The notes under the pieces: model-generated
Seen by the model: the letters and a program-made list of their open reading frames with translations, nothing else
What the model was told of the DNA's origin: nothing
The model's database searches: none
DNA from: an uncultured Spongiibacteraceae bacterium
Lineage (GTDB): Bacteria > Pseudomonadota > Gammaproteobacteria > Pseudomonadales > CAMLJR01
NCBI GenBank assembly: GCA_946480345.1
Contig: CAMLJR010000099.1
Span: 1 to 11,141, forward strand
DNA length: 11,141 nt
Direction: 5' to 3'
Made by a program: the position numbers and the translations under genes
Shown here: positions 1 to 6,093 of the stretch, piece after piece
Layout of the letters: the number at the start of each line of letters is the position of its first letter
Numbering within the stretch: position 1 is the stretch's first letter

Positions 1-72
1 TAATCTTTCTTCGCAAGCGCTTTTTATCACTTCTTCAAAACTCGCTTGGTACCCTCGGTTGTGCCCGAGAGA
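1..72 (-). other. 5' leader of a stable-RNA (probably rRNA) transcript, partial
   Basis: This stretch lies immediately downstream, on the minus strand, of the strong promoter at 80-107 and contains no ORF, so it is read as the start of an untranslated leader. A short hairpin is visible at 54-69, with stem CTCGG/CCGAG and a 6-nt loop, about 5 nt after the expected transcription start. An 8-bp palindrome AAGCGCTT is at 15-22. No boxA-like antitermination motif or 16S sequence falls inside the window, so the nature of the RNA is inferred from the promoter and from the tyrS-rrn order known in Pseudomonas. It could instead be a tRNA or other stable-RNA leader. Confidence 0.5.
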
Positions 73-79
73 GCGGCGC

Positions 80-107
80 ATTATAGGGATCGCTTTTCTT
101 GCGTCAA
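80..107 (-). promoter_or_regulatory. Strong sigma70 promoter, rRNA P1-like, with upstream A/T-rich UP region
   Basis: Read on the minus strand there is a -35 TTGACG (102-107, 5 of 6 consensus), a 16-nt spacer and a perfect -10 TATAAT (80-85). It is followed by a GC-rich discriminator GCGCCGC (73-79), expected start near 72-73. The 16-nt spacer and GC-rich discriminator are typical of growth-rate and stringently controlled rRNA promoters. The 36 nt upstream of the -35 (108-143) are A/T-rich with phased A-runs (AAAAT, AAATT, GAAAA), as in an UP element, and run up to the tyrS stop codon. The promoter fires away from the window, so the product is not seen. An rrn operon is the best guess. Confidence 0.8.
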
Positions 108-143
108 TCGTTTTCGAACAGAATTTGAAACTTATTTTGGCCA

Positions 144-1454
144 TCAATCGACTTCGAAGAGGTGGCACTTCTTTTTACCTAAGCGGACAACATAAAAAGA
201 CCCATGGAAGGCGCGCGTCGGAGCAAAGCAATCCAACGCCTTCATGTTGTCTTCGATACCGATTGACTCTCCATTAATGGCAACGGCGCGGCTAGCGAGC
301 GCGTCTTTTACGTGCTTACCCGATGCCGCCAACCCGCCTTCTGCGAATAACTGAGTCAGCGGCATGTCGGCAAGGGAGTTTCGATCGAGCCGAGTGCTCG
401 GCAAACCATCAAGACGAAGCTGATGAAAATCCTCTTTGGAGAGCGCGCGGACATCGCCACTAAAAAGCGCCGCCGTAATACGCTTGGCGGCCTGCAAGTC
501 CTCGGAGCCGTGCACCAGCGCCGTAACTTCATCCGCAAGAATCCCCTGAGCTCGCGGCCGACCAGCTATTAGCTGATCCTCTCTTTCTATTTCATCGATT
601 TGAGCGGGGCTCAAAAATGTGAAATAGCGAAGAAACTTATAGACATCCACATCTGCGGTATTGATCCAGAATTGATAGAACGCGTAGGGCGAAGTTTTAG
701 ACCGGTCCAACCAAACAGTACCAAGCTCAGTTTTGCCAAACTTCGTTCCATCCGCTTTGGTGACCAGCGGCATTGTTAGTCCATAAACTTGCCTGGCGTT
801 GCGGCGCCGTGTCAGATCGATTCCACCAGTAATATTGCCCCACTGATCGGAACCACCTATCTGTAACGTGCAGTTATATAAACGGTTTAGCTCTGCGAAA
901 TCGTATGACTGAAGCAGCAGATAACTAAATTCGGTAAACGATATTCCGTCACCCTCCCGATCGATACGCTGCTTAACCGACTCTTTGTGGATCATTGAAC
1001 TGACTGAAAAATGCTTGCCGACATCGCGCAAAAAATCGAGCGCGGAAACTCCGCTCATCCAATCGAGATTGTTAACGACCAAGGCTCCACTGGGGGAATC
1101 GTCGAAATCGATGAAGCGACCAACCTGATGACGCAACTTTTCCACCCATCCAGCCACCACATCGGGCGTGTTCAATCGCCGCTCCTGCGCCTTGAAGCTT
1201 GGATCGCCGATCAATCCAGTGGCGCCGCCTACCAGCGCAATTGGGCGATGACCGGCTTGCTGAAAGCGCCGCAAAGTTAATAGAGGCACGAGGCTGCCAA
1301 TGTGCAAGCTATCGGCCGTCGGATCGAATCCGCAATAAACAGTACGGCTACCGCTAGCCAAATGGTGTTCCAGCTCACCTTCGGCTGCGGCAATTTGTGC
1401 AATTAGAGAACGAGCGTGAAAGTCAGAAATTAGGTCAGCGGAAGTCGAGGTCAT
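144..1454 (-). CDS. tyrS: Tyrosyl-tRNA synthetase (TyrRS), class Ic
   Basis: TyrS charges tRNA(Tyr) with tyrosine in the cytoplasm through a tyrosyl-adenylate. The 436-residue product aligns from end to end with E. coli TyrS (424 aa). It has CGFDPTADSLHIGS at 41-54 (the HIGH-type signature, here HIGS), the tyrosine/tRNA pocket strings around Y178-D185 and GGSDQWGN at 200-207, and KFGKT at 238-242 (the KMSKS loop). A C-terminal S4-type anticodon-binding region lies at about 362-430. I chose the ATG at 1454: a TTG 15 nt upstream (1467-1469) also opens the frame, but family N-termini do not need the extra residues. Neither start has a convincing Shine-Dalgarno. It is transcribed divergently from the M23 peptidase gene and runs towards the stable-RNA promoter, with no terminator visible between. 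The final His of HIGH is Ser, a variation described under findings. Confidence 0.97.
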   Translation of the reverse strand: MTSTSADLISDFHARSLIAQIAAAEGELEHHLASGSRTVYCGFDPTADSLHIGSLVPLLTLRRFQQAGHRPIALVGGATGLIGDPSFKAQERRLNTPDVVAGWVEKLRHQVGRFIDFDDSPSGALVVNNLDWMSGVSALDFLRDVGKHFSVSSMIHKESVKQRIDREGDGISFTEFSYLLLQSYDFAELNRLYNCTLQIGGSDQWGNITGGIDLTRRRNARQVYGLTMPLVTKADGTKFGKTELGTVWLDRSKTSPYAFYQFWINTADVDVYKFLRYFTFLSPAQIDEIEREDQLIAGRPRAQGILADEVTALVHGSEDLQAAKRITAALFSGDVRALSKEDFHQLRLDGLPSTRLDRNSLADMPLTQLFAEGGLAASGKHVKDALASRAVAINGESIGIEDNMKALDCFAPTRAFHGSFYVVRLGKKKCHLFEVD

Positions 1455-1723
1455 AAGTGCATCGTTCAAAAAAGTGTGGATAGCTCCATCCCGTGCCGTG
1501 ACGAAGCCAGCATCTTCAATGGATAAAGGGTTGACGTACTGGAGAATGTAGGCAAACTGTACAGCAGTGCCAGCAAATGGCGCACCTTACATCAACCTTA
1601 TTTAATTGCAAGCCGTGCTCCTTGATCGCTCAAAAGTGCTGTTTGAGCATCGATAGGTAAGCTTTTTGCGCGAAATTTAGCGAATTTTTTTGGTCAACCT
1701 GACCCCGAATTGAAGATTGATAG
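1455..1723. promoter_or_regulatory. Divergent intergenic region between tyrS and mepM-like
   Basis: These 269 bp must hold the promoters for tyrS (minus) and for the mepM-anmK pair (plus), but no strong sigma70 promoter stands out. On the minus strand a weak candidate is TTGCAA (1606-1611) with a 16-nt spacer to TAAGGT (1584-1589). On the plus strand TTGACG at 1531-1536 has no good -10 partner. There is an inverted repeat GCTCAAA/TTTGAGC at 1628-1648, a shorter one at 1692-1704, and a T7 run at 1685-1691. The plus-strand part from 1650 to 1691 is A/T-rich. No T-box-like leader or tRNA-like structure was recognised. Confidence 0.4.
1628..1648. repeat. Inverted repeat GCTCAAA-n7-TTTGAGC, possible operator
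   Basis: Seven perfectly complementary bases on each side of a 7-nt spacer (AAGTGCT plus or minus one base, depending on where the arms are drawn) lie 76 bp upstream of the M23 gene start, within the divergent promoter region. It could be a dimeric regulator site or a small RNA hairpin. There is no T-tract directly after it, so an intrinsic terminator is unlikely. One such repeat in about 270 bp could also be chance. Confidence 0.35.
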
Positions 1724-3127
1724 ATGAGAAATAAGAAATTTGAACCGGTGGCAATCATAAGAACCCTGCTTCAAGAGCTCCCAAAAACGCACATGCTGCT
1801 GGCCACGCTGGCCCTTGCAGTGGTGTTTTTTGCGTTGCTGCTGCCGAGCGGAGAGGTTCAAGCGAATCGCCGACCAATGCCTTTATCAATTCACGCTGAT
1901 ATCGATCCGCAACTCGCGCTGAATAGTCTGGCCACCCCAACCCTTATCGAACCAAAGCTAAATACCGAACAGTTCACCAGCGAGGAAGCCTGGCAGGAGC
2001 TGACGGTTCGCAAGGGCGACAACTTGGCAAAACTATTCGAACGGGCCGGCGCATCCGCCAACGACCTGAACGAAGTGTTGCAATCAGGCCCCGAAGCAAA
2101 AACCCTTAAGCATATTTTCCCGGGCCAGAAACTGGCGTTCCAACTCGATAAGGAAGGCCAGCTGGTTGCTTTGCGCCATGAAGAAAGCGAACTGAAAAGC
2201 ACCCTCTTTAATCGTGACGAGAGCAATTTCGTTGCCGAGAAGATTAACCGCGACCCGGAAGTACGCCATCAGTTCGCGCGCGGCACCATCACTTCCTCTT
2301 TATATAAGGCTGGTCTCGATGCGGGTCTCAGCGATGGCATGATCCTGCAAATGGCCGAAATTTTCGGCGGCGAAATCGATTTCGTATTGGATCTACGTGC
2401 CCAGGACGAATTTGTGGTCATGTACGACGAGTATTATCTGGACGGCAAGAAAATTGGTAACGGGCCGATTCTGGCCGCCTCTTTCAGCAATCAAGGTACC
2501 GAGCATTCGGCGTATCGCTATGTCTACGCGAATGGCGATGTCGGCTATTTCACTGCCGATGGCGTGAGCATGCGTAAAACGTTCATGCGCGCACCGCTGG
2601 ATTTCATTCGCGTCAGCTCGCCATTCAGCTTGTCGCGCGTCCATCCGCTGTTTAAAACGAGCCGCCCACACCGCGGTATCGACTACTCAGCCCCAACCGG
2701 GACACCGGTTTACGCAGCTGGCGACGGTCGCGTTGCCCAATCCGGCTACAGTGCTTCCAATGGCAATTTCGTTGTCGTTCAGCACGCCGGCAATTACGCA
2801 ACCAAGTATCTGCATCTGCATAAACGCTCGGTTAAAGCCGGCGATCGCGTCAAACAACACCAGGTAATCGGTACCGTGGGCGCGACCGGTTGGGCAACCG
2901 GCCCGCATTTGCATTACGAGTTCCTCGTCAACGGGGTGCATACCAACCCGGCGAAAATCGCTGGCAAGCTTCCGCAAGCAGATCGCATCGCAGCAACCGA
3001 CAAGCGCCGCTTCAGCGAGCAGGTACGTGGGCTACAAACGCAATTTGCTGCCTACGCAAACCAAAACAACCTGGCACGTCAGGACGATACGCAACCCGTC
3101 GACAGCTCCACCACCAAAAGTCTCTAA
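1724..3127 (+). CDS. mepM: Membrane-anchored M23 (LytM) peptidoglycan DD-endopeptidase, MepM/YebA-like
   Basis: This is a zinc metallo-endopeptidase that cuts peptide cross-links in peptidoglycan to make room for new wall. Residues 1-22 are cytoplasmic and basic, and a single membrane segment follows at about 23-41, so the rest is periplasmic. An OapA/LysM-like domain (ELTVRKGDNLAKLFERAG) spans about 91-145. A middle domain of the type seen in Csd3/MepM lies at about 160-290. The LytM domain is at about 298-412 with HxxxD at H316-D320, HLH at 364-366 and the HLHYE motif at H395-H397, so all zinc and catalytic residues are present. The length of 467 aa is close to E. coli MepM (440). A weak GAAG lies 8-9 nt before the ATG. 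anmK follows 3 nt after the stop. The Pseudomonas orthologue sits in the same place beside anmK and tyrS. Symbol assigned by family resemblance. Confidence 0.93.
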   Translation: MRNKKFEPVAIIRTLLQELPKTHMLLATLALAVVFFALLLPSGEVQANRRPMPLSIHADIDPQLALNSLATPTLIEPKLNTEQFTSEEAWQELTVRKGDNLAKLFERAGASANDLNEVLQSGPEAKTLKHIFPGQKLAFQLDKEGQLVALRHEESELKSTLFNRDESNFVAEKINRDPEVRHQFARGTITSSLYKAGLDAGLSDGMILQMAEIFGGEIDFVLDLRAQDEFVVMYDEYYLDGKKIGNGPILAASFSNQGTEHSAYRYVYANGDVGYFTADGVSMRKTFMRAPLDFIRVSSPFSLSRVHPLFKTSRPHRGIDYSAPTGTPVYAAGDGRVAQSGYSASNGNFVVVQHAGNYATKYLHLHKRSVKAGDRVKQHQVIGTVGATGWATGPHLHYEFLVNGVHTNPAKIAGKLPQADRIAATDKRRFSEQVRGLQTQFAAYANQNNLARQDDTQPVDSSTTKSL

Positions 3128-3130
3128 TCC

Positions 3131-4243
3131 ATGGCACAGACCGACGAACTTTATGTCGGCCTGATGTCGGGCACCAGCCTCGATGGGATCGACGTCGCTA
3201 TCGTCGATCTCCTCAACACCCCTCATTTAATCGCTGCTGAAACCTATCCCTTCCCGGCGGATCTGCATGGGGAGTTGCTCGCGCTATGCCGATCTGGCGA
3301 GGATGAAATCGAACGCCTGGGCGCGGCAGATCGCCGCCTGGGTTTGGAACTCGGCAACGCCGTCAACACCCTTCTGCGTGATTCGCACATCCCCGCCTCT
3401 AGCATCCGCGCTATTGGCAGCCACGGTCAGACCATTCGCCATCGGCCGCCGGCCGCCGATCAGCCATATCCGTTCACGCTGCAAATCGGCGACCCGACCA
3501 GCATTGCTGAAATAACCGGCATTACCACGATCGCCGATTTCCGCCGCCGCGACATCGCAGCCGGCGGCCACGGAGCACCGCTGGTCCCAGCGTTTCACCG
3601 GGCAGTATTCGGTGGCGCGCGCGCGCGGGTGATCGTCAATATCGGCGGAATTGCGAATATCACTGCCCTTCCTTCGAGCGGCGAAGTCAGCGGTTTCGAT
3701 ACTGGCCCCGGCAATACGCTGCTGGACAGTTGGACCCGACGTCATCTCACAGTGAATTACGATCGGGACGGCGCATGGGCGGCAAGCGGCAATGTTGTGC
3801 CCGAGCTGCTGCAGCAATTTCTGCTCGATCCTTATTTCGCCGCGACAGCACCCAAAAGCACCGGTCGCGAATACTTCAATGAGGCGTGGCTCGATCGCCA
3901 TTTAGCGGGGAACACGCTGACTACAGCCGATGTGCAAGCGACATTGACGGAGCTGACTGCTCGCACCATTGCCGACGCGGTCGCAGCGCTGCCGTTTTAC
4001 GCCAACGAAATTTTTATCTGTGGCGGCGGTGCGTATAACGCTTACTTGATGACACGATTGGAAGCATTGCTGCATCCCCGCATGCTTGGCTCAACCGAGA
4101 TGCTCGGTATAGCGCCATCGTGGGTCGAAGCAGCCGCGTTTGCGTGGCTTGCACAGCAAACATTGCACAACAAGCCCGGCAATGAACCGGCAGTCACTGG
4201 TGCAAAAGCGCATCGCATTCTCGGTGCGATCTATCCCGCCTGA
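3131..4243 (+). CDS. anmK: Anhydro-N-acetylmuramic acid kinase
   Basis: AnmK opens the 1,6-anhydro ring of anhydro-MurNAc, released during wall turnover, and phosphorylates it to MurNAc-6-phosphate, feeding sugar back into peptidoglycan recycling in the cytoplasm. The 370-aa product matches the family length (E. coli 369). Visible motifs are MSGTSLDGID at 12-21 (phosphate-binding loop of the ASKHA fold), GSHGQTIRHRP at 96-106, DFRRRDIAAGGHGAPLVP at 136-153, NIGGIANI at 170-177 and GFDTGPGN at 188-195. The last contains the general-base aspartate D190. A late GGGAYN string is in the ATPase fold. The start lies 3 nt after the stop of the M23 gene and has no clear Shine-Dalgarno, so it is probably translated by coupling to the upstream gene. 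Pairing a cross-link hydrolase with a recycling kinase makes functional sense. Confidence 0.97.
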   Translation: MAQTDELYVGLMSGTSLDGIDVAIVDLLNTPHLIAAETYPFPADLHGELLALCRSGEDEIERLGAADRRLGLELGNAVNTLLRDSHIPASSIRAIGSHGQTIRHRPPAADQPYPFTLQIGDPTSIAEITGITTIADFRRRDIAAGGHGAPLVPAFHRAVFGGARARVIVNIGGIANITALPSSGEVSGFDTGPGNTLLDSWTRRHLTVNYDRDGAWAASGNVVPELLQQFLLDPYFAATAPKSTGREYFNEAWLDRHLAGNTLTTADVQATLTELTARTIADAVAALPFYANEIFICGGGAYNAYLMTRLEALLHPRMLGSTEMLGIAPSWVEAAAFAWLAQQTLHNKPGNEPAVTGAKAHRILGAIYPA

Positions 4244-4271
4244 CAAACATTCCTCTACACTGCCCGCTCGC

Positions 4272-4280
4272 TGATTAAAT
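4272..4280 (+). promoter_or_regulatory. Possible extended -10 promoter for tamAB
   Basis: TGATTAAAT matches the extended -10 pattern (TG, one base, then TTAAAT, 4 of 6 to TATAAT). No good -35 is found at 16-18 nt, which extended -10 promoters can tolerate. It lies 29 bp after the anmK stop, and transcription would begin near 4287, just before the ribosome binding site of the small ORF at 4300. tamAB could equally be read through from anmK, since no terminator hairpin with a T-tract is seen after anmK. Confidence 0.28.
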
Positions 4281-4299
4281 CAATTTTCGAGGCAGAACC

Positions 4300-4383
4300 A
4301 TGTCGTGCACCGGTTTTCATTTCGCGCAAATTTTAAATTCGGCAAAATTTCCTATTTCAAGCACGCCGTTAACTCACGAATAA
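4300..4383 (+). CDS. Possible 27-codon small ORF (leader peptide?) upstream of tamA
   Basis: An ATG at 4300 is preceded by GAGG (4289-4292) with a 7-nt spacer, a better ribosome binding site than that of tamA itself. The frame runs 27 codons to TAA at 4381-4383. The TAA is 12 nt before the tamA ATG, a distance that would allow translational coupling. The peptide starts MSCTGFHF and ends TPLTHE. It has no run of one amino acid that would point to attenuation, no membrane segment and no domain I recognise. It may be a real small protein, a coupling ORF or a chance frame. The evidence is only the Shine-Dalgarno and the position. Confidence 0.3.
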   Translation: MSCTGFHFAQILNSAKFPISSTPLTHE

Positions 4384-4395
4384 GATCTAACGCTG

Positions 4396-6093
4396 ATGCT
4401 AAGCCGCGTTTTTTTCGCGCTCGCGACGGCGATCCTGGCCGCGACTGCCCATGCAATCGTCGATGTCGAAGTGGAAGGCGGCGATGACGCATTGATCGAA
4501 AATATTCGTAATCACATCGGCGAAATCAGCGAAGTCGAACAGCAGCGGCCCCGTCTGTTGCATAAAAAGCTCGATAACGAGGTGCGCGATGCCACGCAGG
4601 CACTTGGCTATTACGAAGCGACTTTCACCTATTCACTCGACGGCAATGCGCTGACAATAAAAATTGAGCCCGGCGAAGCTGTACTCTGGGGCGAACCACG
4701 CTTCGAGGTAAGTGGCGATGCGGCACAACTGCGCGAACTGAAAGAACTACTTGCGAACAATCCCTTTCATAAAAATCTGCAGATCAATCATGCAACGTAC
4801 GACACGTTCAAACGTCACGTGCTCGACGTATTACAAGAGAACGGTTTTCTCGACGCACATTACGCGCAGAGCCAATTATTGATCGATATCGAACAACATC
4901 GCGCCACGCCACTGCTGCGCATCGATGCCGGTGAGCGCTATCGCTTCGACGAAGTCGAATACAGCGGCAGCGAACTAGCACCGGATGTGCTCGAAAATCT
5001 TTCCCCTATCGAGCGCGACAGCTATTACAACAAACGCACTCTCTCGAAGTTGCAGCGCAATTTACAGCAGAGCCGGTATTTTCGCGAAATCGATGTGCGC
5101 ACAGAAAAAAATGCCGATCATTATTTGATGACGAACGTGCACCTCGGCGATGCACCTCGACACCTACTGGGCATTGGTACCGGTTACGGTACCGATACCG
5201 GCCCGCGCGTTAAATTTCGATGGGAGCGGCCACGCATTACTGATCGCGGACATAAATTGGCAACCAATTTAGAAGTCTCGCAGCTTCAGCAATTTCTTAA
5301 ATTCGAATATCACATTCCGCTCAAAAAGCCTCTCGACGAAAGCCTCAATTTCACGGCAAGTTGGGAACACAAAGAAATTCAGGACACATTGAGCACGATT
5401 GGTTCGGCAGGATTTTTCTTCAGCGATCGTTATGCGGAAGTGTGGACAGCCAATTACGGCGCCTCGATTTATAACGAAAGTTATGAGCAAGGCAGCGAAC
5501 CGCGCCAGCACACGACTTATCTCGCACCGGAAATTAATTTCACACAATTAGTGCTGCCCGAAGGTGTCGATCCGCTATCGGGCCGCAAGGCGTGGTTTTC
5601 TCTACTCGGTTCAACGCCATCGCTCGGTGCCGACACAAATTTTTTACGCGCCAATGCCGGTTACAAACAAATATTCAATCCCTTTGGTCAGCAATTGTTG
5701 ATCGGTCGCTTGGAGCTCGGTGCAATTTCCACGAGCAGCATTGAGTTAATTCCCGCCTCGCAACGTTTTTTTACCGGTGGTGACCAGACCGTACGCGGTT
5801 ACGATTACGAATCACTCGCCACGACCGATGCGAACGGCGAGCTGATCGGTGGCCGCTATTTGAATGTCGCGAGTGCCGAATACAGTTTTAAAGTCGCCGA
5901 TCGTTGGCGTGCGGCGGTATTTACCGACACGGGCCGGGCCTTTAATAACCGCGATGAACCGTGGCATAAAAGTATCGGCATCGGCGCGCGCTGGTTATCG
6001 CCGGTGGGACAAATTCGCGTCGACTTCGCAGTGCCCATCGACGATGAAGAAAAAGGCTGGCGCCTGCATATTTTCATAGGGCCGCCTTTATGA
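4396..6093 (+). CDS. tamA: TamA, Omp85-family outer-membrane subunit of the translocation and assembly module
   Basis: TamA is the outer-membrane barrel of the TAM complex, which with TamB helps insert certain outer-membrane proteins and contributes to envelope lipid homeostasis. The 565-aa product (E. coli TamA 577) begins with a signal peptide whose likely cleavage follows AHA at residue 20. Three POTRA-like domains follow at about 21-250 (the third includes RFDEVEYSGSEL). A 16-strand Omp85 barrel then runs to the C-terminus. The Omp85 loop-6 motif is present as VRGY at 466-469, and the last strand ends HIFIGPPL, much like E. coli TamA. The start is the first ATG giving a signal peptide. 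Only a weak purine stretch precedes it. The stop overlaps the tamB start (ATGA at 6090-6093), so the two are one translational unit. BamA was excluded because only three POTRA-sized units fit and tamB follows. Confidence 0.95.
   Translation: MLSRVFFALATAILAATAHAIVDVEVEGGDDALIENIRNHIGEISEVEQQRPRLLHKKLDNEVRDATQALGYYEATFTYSLDGNALTIKIEPGEAVLWGEPRFEVSGDAAQLRELKELLANNPFHKNLQINHATYDTFKRHVLDVLQENGFLDAHYAQSQLLIDIEQHRATPLLRIDAGERYRFDEVEYSGSELAPDVLENLSPIERDSYYNKRTLSKLQRNLQQSRYFREIDVRTEKNADHYLMTNVHLGDAPRHLLGIGTGYGTDTGPRVKFRWERPRITDRGHKLATNLEVSQLQQFLKFEYHIPLKKPLDESLNFTASWEHKEIQDTLSTIGSAGFFFSDRYAEVWTANYGASIYNESYEQGSEPRQHTTYLAPEINFTQLVLPEGVDPLSGRKAWFSLLGSTPSLGADTNFLRANAGYKQIFNPFGQQLLIGRLELGAISTSSIELIPASQRFFTGGDQTVRGYDYESLATTDANGELIGGRYLNVASAEYSFKVADRWRAAVFTDTGRAFNNRDEPWHKSIGIGARWLSPVGQIRVDFAVPIDDEEKGWRLHIFIGPPL

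Noticed and set aside
1466..1513. A 15-codon minus-strand frame (ATG at 1513, TGA at 1466-1468) just ahead of tyrS, and a three-codon ATG-to-TGA overlapping the tyrS ATG
   Set aside because: No ribosome binding site at a normal distance, no tyrosine codons that would suggest attenuation, and such short frames are expected by chance.
1455..1723. T-box riboswitch or other tRNA-sensing leader for tyrS
   Set aside because: No T-box consensus, no specifier-like structure and no terminator/antiterminator pair; T-boxes are also not typical of gammaproteobacteria.
3284..3901. Long minus-strand open frame (205 codons) opposite anmK
   Set aside because: It lies entirely antisense to a gene with clear family motifs, and its translation has no recognisable domain; it is a shadow of GC-rich coding sequence.
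4244..4299. CTGACA at 4240-4245 as a -35 element for tamAB
   Set aside because: It matches 5 of 6 consensus bases, but no -10-like hexamer lies 16-18 nt downstream; the nearest candidate is 29 nt away.
4396..6093. BamA instead of TamA
   Set aside because: Only about three POTRA-sized units fit before the barrel, total length is 565 aa rather than about 800, and tamB follows with an ATGA overlap.
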